From Capsicum annuum (taxonomy: Eukaryota; Streptophyta; Magnoliopsida; Solanales; Solanaceae), in contig NC_061119.1 in the NCBI RefSeq assembly GCF_002878395.1, positions 42,150,190-42,214,189 on the forward strand: a DNA stretch of 64,000 nucleotides. Reading direction: 5' to 3'. The position numbers and the translations under genes were made by a program. Position 1 is the first letter of the stretch. Every line of letters begins with the position of its first letter. The notes under the pieces were generated by a model that was not told the DNA's origin, made no database searches, and worked only from the letters and a program-made list of their open reading frames with translations. Shown here in pieces: positions 58,909 to 64,000 of this stretch.

Positions 58909-60423
58909 TCAAATGTGCAGGATATTAACCAAGTTTAAACAGTGTTCGAACTTGGCCCTTATAACCACCTTGATCAGCATATCTGCAGGATTCTCCGTAG
59001 TATGAATCTTTTGGAGAAGTATCTCCTCCTCTTCGAGAATTTCCCGCAAAAAATGATAGCGAACATCAATATGCTTCGTCCGTGCATGAAAGACTTGATT
59101 CTTTGCTAAATGAATAGCACTTTGACTGTCAGAATACACCTCAAGTTTTTTCTGATCAACTCCCAATTCTTTAAGAAACCTATGAAGCCAAATTGATTCC
59201 TTTACAGCCTCTATAATCACCATATACTCTGCCTCTGTTATAGATAAAGCCACTGTAGACTGCAAGGTAGACTTCCAACTAGCTAGCGTCTTTGCTAAAG
59301 TGAACAAATAGTCAGTTGTAGATCGTCGCTTATCCAAATCACCTGCATAATTAGAATCACAATATCCAACTATGCATTAACCAAGTATTTTATCCTGCTC
59401 ATATATCAATCCAACATTTACGGTATTTTGGAGATATCGCAAAATCCATTTCACAACTTGCCAAGGACCCTTGCCCGGATCATGGATGTACCTACTAACA
59501 ATACTAACAACTTGTGAAATATCTAGTCTCATACACACCATTGCATATATCAAGCTTCCAACTGCATTTGCATACGGGGCTTTTGCCATGTATTCTGGCT
59601 CTTCATCAGTTGTCGGAGATAATCTGCTACTCAGTTTCAAATGAGGATCAAGTAGGGTATTTATAGGTTTTGTATCATCGTACATACCAAAACTTTGTAG
59701 TACCTTCTTCAAATACTGCTTCTGTGGTAGCCAAAGTTTACCCCTCTCTCTATCCCTGTTTATCTCTAAGCCGAGAATCTTCTTGGCTTTCCTCAAATCC
59801 TTCATCTCGAAATCTTTACTTATTTGAGCTTTCAATCTGTCAATCTCAAATTGGCTCTTTGCTGCAATCAACATATCATCAACATATAAGAGTAAGCAGA
59901 TGTAGGAACCATCTTGAAGTTTGCGCAAATACACACAATGGTCGTATTTGCTTCTCTTGTATTTCTGACCCTTCATGAACCTATCAAATTATTTTTACCA
60001 CTGTCTTAGAGATTGTTTTAGCCCGTACAATGAATTGCTAAATTTACAAACCCAATCTTCTTTACCAGCAACCTTATATCCTTCTGGCTGAGTCATATAG
60101 ATTTCATCCTTCAAATCACCGCGTAAGAACGCAGTCTTCACATCAAGTTGAGCTAAATCCAAATTCAACTGTGCTACCAAGGCCAACAAAATTCTAATGG
60201 AGGAATGTTTTACAACTGGAGAAAATACCTCATTATAATCAATTTCCTCCCTCTGAGCATAGCCTTTAGCCACCAATCTTGCCTTGTAGCGAATGTCTTC
60301 TTTATCAGGAAATCCTTTTTTCTTTGCAAATACCCATTTGCACCCAATTATCTTTCTGCCTTTCGGTAGTTGTTTCAGCTTCCACTTCTTGTTCTTCTTA
60401 AGAGATTGCATTTCATCTTCCAT
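58909..60423 (-). pseudogene. Reverse transcriptase and RNase H of element D
   Basis: The RT frame 60423-59995 contains WKLKQLPKGRKIIGCKWVFA, YKARLVAKGYAQREEIDYNE and LDVKTAFLRGDL with the first catalytic aspartate. A stop or shift near 59985 separates it from 59976-59377, which has the catalytic YVDDMLIAA and the MKDLRKAKKILGLEI block. RNase H (59337-58909) has ITEAEYMVIIEAVKE, YSDSQSAIHLAKN, the HARTKHIDVRYHF block and ADMLIKVV. Only a few lesions are visible; this is the best-preserved coding region of D. Confidence 0.9.
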
Positions 60424-62105
60424 TGCACCTGCCCAACTCTTACTTAAATTTTTGTGCTTCGAATAGCCTTTGGGTAGGTGGATGGAACATTTTCATCAGT
60501 AACTAGAAGTGCATAAGATACCAGGTCAGTGAAACGAGCAGGCTTCTAAATTTCTCGTCTCTATCTTCTAATTGCAATTGGTTTTGATTCCTGTAGAGGT
60601 TCTTAGGTAAGAACATCTTCCTTATCTGACTCTTCTTCTGCCATAGTAGAGTCAGTTGTGGTGCTTCGTGCTGGGGTCACCACTGTTTGCTCAAACTCCA
60701 CCCGCTTCATAGAACTATCAGCTTTCTCTGGATTTATCTTGTTCAACATGGCAGATTCATCAAAGGTAACATCCTTGCTGATAATCGTCTTCTTTGCCTG
60801 AAGACACCACAAACGGTATCCTTTTACTCCAGCATTGAAACCCATAAAAAGAGCCTTCTTTGCTCATGAATCTAACTTTGATTCAATCACATGATAATAT
60901 GCAATAGAACCAAAAACATGCAAAGTATTATAACCAGTTATAGATTTTCTAGAGCATACCTCTAATGGAGTTTTGCCACCTATAACAGATGATGGAAAAT
61001 TATTGACGAGATGTTGAGAGTACGTCACAGCCTCAGCCCAAAATTTTTTGCCTAACCCAGCATTAGACAACATACAACAAACTTTCTCCATAAGTGTCTT
61101 GTTCATATGCTCTGACACCCCATTCTGTTGCGGTGTTTTTCTAATAGTAAAGTGTCAAACTATGCCACAGTCTTGGCATACGTCCAGGAATGGATCAGTC
61201 TTGTATTCTCCTCCGTTATCTGTTTGAAAAACCTTAATCTTTCTCCGTATCTGATTTTCAATTTAAGCTTTCCACTTAAGAAAAATTCCAAACACCTCAT
61301 CCTTGTTCTTCATAGTAAACACCCAAACTTGCCTTGAAAAATCATCAACAAAAGTGACAAAATAATGCCTACCTCTGATGGAGGTCCCACACAACTGAGT
61401 GCACATAATCCAAAATACCCTTGGTATTATGAATTGCAATGCCAAACTTCACTCTTCGTTGCTTTCCCAGAACACAATGCTCATAAAATTCAAGTTTGTA
61501 AGTGTTTGTACCTTTCAACAATCCTTGCTTGGAAAGAATTTGCAAGGACTTTCCACCAGCATGTCCCAACCACATATGCCACAACTTTGTTACCTTAACA
61601 TCCTTCTTGGTGCTAGAAGTCGCTTCTGCTACTGTCTCCAACACTGTACTGCCTTGGTAGTAGTGCAAATTATTTTTCCTCACACCTTTTAACATCACCA
61701 GTGATCCTGAATTTGCTTTAAGAGCTCCATCTCGTATCATCACAACTAGGCCCTTAGATTCAAGAGCCCCTAATGAGATAAGATTTTTCTTTAACTTTGG
61801 CACGTATCGCACATCCCTCCAAATTTTGGTGGATCCATCATGATTTTGTAGCTTGATCGAACCTATCCCAGTTGTTTTACATAGATTATCATTACCCATG
61901 TAAATAACCCCACCATTAAGTTCCTAAAATTCAAAAAACCATTCCCGAATGGGACACATATGTAGGTACATCCTGAATACAATATCCACTCATCTGGACG
62001 AGATGATGTTGAAGGCATAACAACTAAGGAAATATCTAATTCCGCATTACTTTTGCATTCTGCAACATTTTCATCTTGCGGACTCTTTCCTTTCTTTTTC
62101 AACTT
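60424..62105 (-). pseudogene. Protease and integrase of element D
   Basis: The protease region near 61980 reads EWILYSGCTYICVP, where copia proteases have DSG, so the catalytic aspartate is changed to Y. The pre-integrase and zinc region (61899-61369) includes KLWHMWLGHAGGKSLQILSK and an altered [11 protein letters not shown]. The core (61445-61263) has [16 protein letters not shown]. The segment 61118-60864 has LMEKVCCMLSNAGLGKKFWAEAV, split after 20 residues by no stop. A linker follows to RT. Several frameshifts lie between pieces. Confidence 0.85.
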
Positions 62106-62921
62106 CAGACAGTCTTTCTTCCAGTGCTCTTTCTCATGACAAAAAACACACTTATCTTTGGCAATGACTCAGCCTTTTGATTTGGACCTTCCTCTTCTCC
62201 CCTTAGTCTAGATTTGCTGACGACCCCTTGCCACCAATGCTTTTTCTGATGTTGTTGATTTGATTTTTATCTTATCCTTCTTTCTCAATTCATGACTATA
62301 TAAAGTAGAAAAACAGCATTTAACAACACATTCTCCTTTTCGTGAAGTAACGTAGTTTCCAAATATTTAAATTCATCAGGAAAAGAAGATAACAATATCA
62401 AAGCCAGATCCTCATCCTCAAATTTTACATTTAAATTCAACAGGTCTGCTACTAGTTGATTAAACATAGTGATGTGTTCATTCATAGTAGTACCTAGTTG
62501 ATAATCAAATCAGAACAACCTTTTCTTCATAATGAGCTCTTTCTGACCACTCTTTTTCAGAAACTTGTCCTCCAACGTCGTCCATAATTTGTGTGCAGAA
62601 GTCTCATTCTTAAAAGCATACTTCTGCTCTCTGGACAGGCACGATCGAATTGTTCCACAAGCTAACCAATTAATGATGCTGCAATCTCTATCTTCTAGCT
62701 CTTCTAGTTTTTTTTTCTCAATAGCAATATCAAGTCCTTGCTGGAAAAGAGAGTCCAAAAGCTCTCCTTTCCATATGCCGAAATGGCTAGTACTATCAAA
62801 ATATTTCCACCGCCAACTTCAGACTGGACAATGGGAACCTCGACCATGATTACGAGGAGCCCGATGCCCCCGACGTAATATTTGAAATATGATCCTTCAT
62901 TTCTTGATCTTTATTTGCCAT
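62106..62921 (-). pseudogene. gag of element D
   Basis: The start ATG at 62921 opens MANKDQEMKDHISNIT and soon meets stops. The body (62758-62510 and 62485-62285) has LACGTIRSCLSREQKYAFKN, TSAHKLWTTLEDKFLKKSG and MNEHITMFNQLVADLLNL, typical copia gag. Near 62155-62113 the frame has an intact CX2CX4HX4C zinc knuckle CVFCHEKEHWKKDC. At least three interruptions are present. Confidence 0.85.
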
Positions 62922-63000
62922 TACAGACTCAATAAAAAATATTCAGTATTACAACAACTACAAACAACCCAAGATTTCAAGAGGGCCAAAGTAATTCTTT

Positions 63001-63165
63001 TCTGATGTGGAAGATCAGACAGAACTGCAATCACAAAGCATACTCAGACATAACCTTATCTTGGGACAAACCTTGGGTTCAAAAGGACTAAAGAAATTAT
63101 TTTATGATGTGGAAGATCAGACAAAGCTGCAACCACAGAGCATACTCAGACAAAACCTTGTCTCT
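63001..63165 (-). repeat. Tandem duplication in the 5' leader of element D
   Basis: GATGTGGAAGATCAGACARA, CTGCAAYCACARAGCATACT and CAGACAWAACCTTRTCT occur at 63004-63062 and again at 63101-63163. The second copy runs directly into the primer-binding site. The repeated block yields the repetitive plus-strand frame 63007-63228, which is not a gene. Confidence 0.85.
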
Positions 63166-63172
63166 GATACCA
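63160..63172 (-). other. Primer-binding site of element D
   Basis: The minus strand reads TGGTATCAGAGAC just after the LTR end, a near match to the initiator-methionine tRNA site of Tnt1-like copia elements. Confidence 0.85.
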
Positions 63173-63173
63173 C

Positions 63174-63508
63174 TGGTTGGGAAAATCGGATAATTTTTCC
63201 ACTACAACAGAACAACTTAGTGAAATGAACTGGTTCAGAATAATTGTACTAGACAGAATACTAATAAAAATACCTGACAAATAATAGTGAATACTAAAAA
63301 TAAAGACACCAGAAAAATTTGATAACGGAGTTCAACCAAAAAGGCCTAATCTCCGAGCACCACTCAAGGCAACCTTTTCTATTAATTGTGAGAGAAGAGA
63401 ACAATTTCAAATGTTTAAAATGGGAGGGGGAAGAGTTCTTTTATAACTCTAAACCCCCTCCCCAAATGATAGAATTCCGATGTGGGATAAAATGAGCCAA
63501 AAACAACA
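63174..63508 (-). repeat. 5' LTR of element D
   Basis: Aligns with 58464-58794. Outer end AAAACAACA on the plus strand, followed by CCCTAT. Confidence 0.9.
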
Positions 63509-63537
63509 CCCTATAAGTTAGATGTTTAGTATAAATA

Positions 63538-63880
63538 CTTCCTCCATTCCAAAATAAATAAATTGTTAAGTTATTTTTTAATGTTCAAATTAAATGAATT
63601 GTTCATTCTTCAAAAGACGAAAATTTCTTCCAATTTTACTCTTTCATTTAATGAGGTTCCTAAGTACTTCATATTTTCTAGAAGAGTAATTTAAGAATAA
63701 TTAAAAGAGTAATAATGGAAAGTAATCTACAATTTATGACCTCACCAATTTAATTATTTTAAAATTAAAGAAGTATTATATTGGAAACAATATGAAGAAT
63801 AAGTAATTTATGTTAAAGATAAAATATGAATTTTCTTTTTATCTTTTCTTGATTGACAAGGAAAGTAAAAATCAAATTCA
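63538..63880. repeat. AT-rich DNA with a Stowaway-like terminus
   Basis: TACTTCCTCCATTCCAAAAT near 63536 resembles a Stowaway end. I did not find the matching other end with confidence. No gene. Confidence 0.35.
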
Positions 63881-63894
63881 AAAAATAGTTACAA

Positions 63895-64000
63895 GTAGGG
63901 GTGTACATAGGTCGGGTTGGTTTGGTTTTTTATTAAATAAAAATCAAACCAATTATGTCGGTTTATTAAAACCCTAAACCAAATCAAACCAACATAAAAT
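63895..64000. repeat. Dispersed repeat with GGTTTGGTTTTT / AAACCAAATCAAACC, cut by window edge
   Basis: GGGGTGTACATAGGTCGGGT, GGTTTGGTTTTTTATT and the inverted AAACCAAATCAAACCAAC recall a common Solanaceae MITE. It continues beyond the window. Confidence 0.4.

Larger units (their letters stand above)
58464..63508 (-). mobile_element. Element D: Ty1/copia retrotransposon (Tork/Tnt1-like)
   Basis: LTRs of ~330 bp (58464-58794 and 63174-63508) bracket a minus-strand gag-protease-integrase-RT-RNase H series in normal copia order. The 5045-bp length is standard. CCTAT (CCCTAT on both sides) is the target duplication. A primer-binding site and purine-rich tract are present. By eye the LTRs differ at about one base in 12, and stops break the frame, so it is an old, inactive but structurally complete copy. 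Confidence 0.92.

Noticed and set aside
59670..59978. 102-codon plus-strand frame
   Set aside because: It is antisense to the reverse-transcriptase frame of element D, which contains YVDDM.
63007..63228. 73-codon frame with two similar halves
   Set aside because: The repeat comes from the duplicated leader of element D and crosses the primer-binding site into the LTR, so it is not a protein gene.

Overview
The window is plant nuclear DNA, most probably from a Solanaceae genome (Solanum/Capsicum/Nicotiana group). The evidence is TS-type SINEs with TTG-rich tails, GGCGGATCTAGGATTT hAT MITEs, Stowaway MITEs, chromoviral and Tat/Ogre-like Ty3/gypsy elements typical of that family, and one split gene with plant introns. 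No bacterial, CRISPR or operon-like content was seen. Most short open frames are decayed retroelement pieces or chance frames in AT-rich DNA.

Layout. 1-5152: remains of a Tat/Ogre-like Ty3/gypsy family on the minus strand: a gag fragment, LTR-like ends, a ~240-bp tandem repeat, a primer-binding site, and a near-perfect foldback. 5153-6154: a chromoviral LTR fragment. 6155-7956: AT-rich intergenic DNA with C-rich and G-rich tracts. 7957-38681: a three-level nest. An old Ty1/copia element (C, plus strand) is split by a Ty3/gypsy chromovirus (A, 12835-36869, ~4.4-kb LTRs, TSD TCTTT). A is split inside gag by a second chromovirus in the opposite orientation (B, 18148-28090, ~2.5-kb LTRs, TSD ACTCA). 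C also carries a 1.5-kb MULE-like element (9461-10971).

39981-45305 (minus) is the only intact cellular gene found: a four-exon NRT1/PTR-family (NPF) transporter of the NPF5.6/5.7 type. The four exons give an uninterrupted 595-codon frame. Its introns hold SINEs, Stowaway and hAT MITEs, and a fragment resembling chloroplast trnV-UAC.

45461-50290 upstream of the gene is a layered SINE / LTR element / hAT region. It contains a small gag-only LTR retrotransposon (E, 46964-49642, TSD GAAGA), a ~300-bp tandem duplication that includes the start of its LTR, and a 979-bp hAT element in only one duplicate, so the other duplicate is a natural empty site. 50290-58370 is AT-rich intergenic DNA with a SINE fragment and a 163-bp hAT MITE. 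58464-63508 (minus) is a Ty1/copia Tork/Tnt1-like element (D) with both LTRs, inserted in a Stowaway-type MITE.

The genes do not form a pathway. The window is one transporter gene in a retrotransposon landscape. The most unusual feature is 75 bp of element C, normally the 3' flank of element A, that also sits directly behind the 5' LTR of A in place of the primer-binding site. I found nothing that looks like a new multi-gene system.
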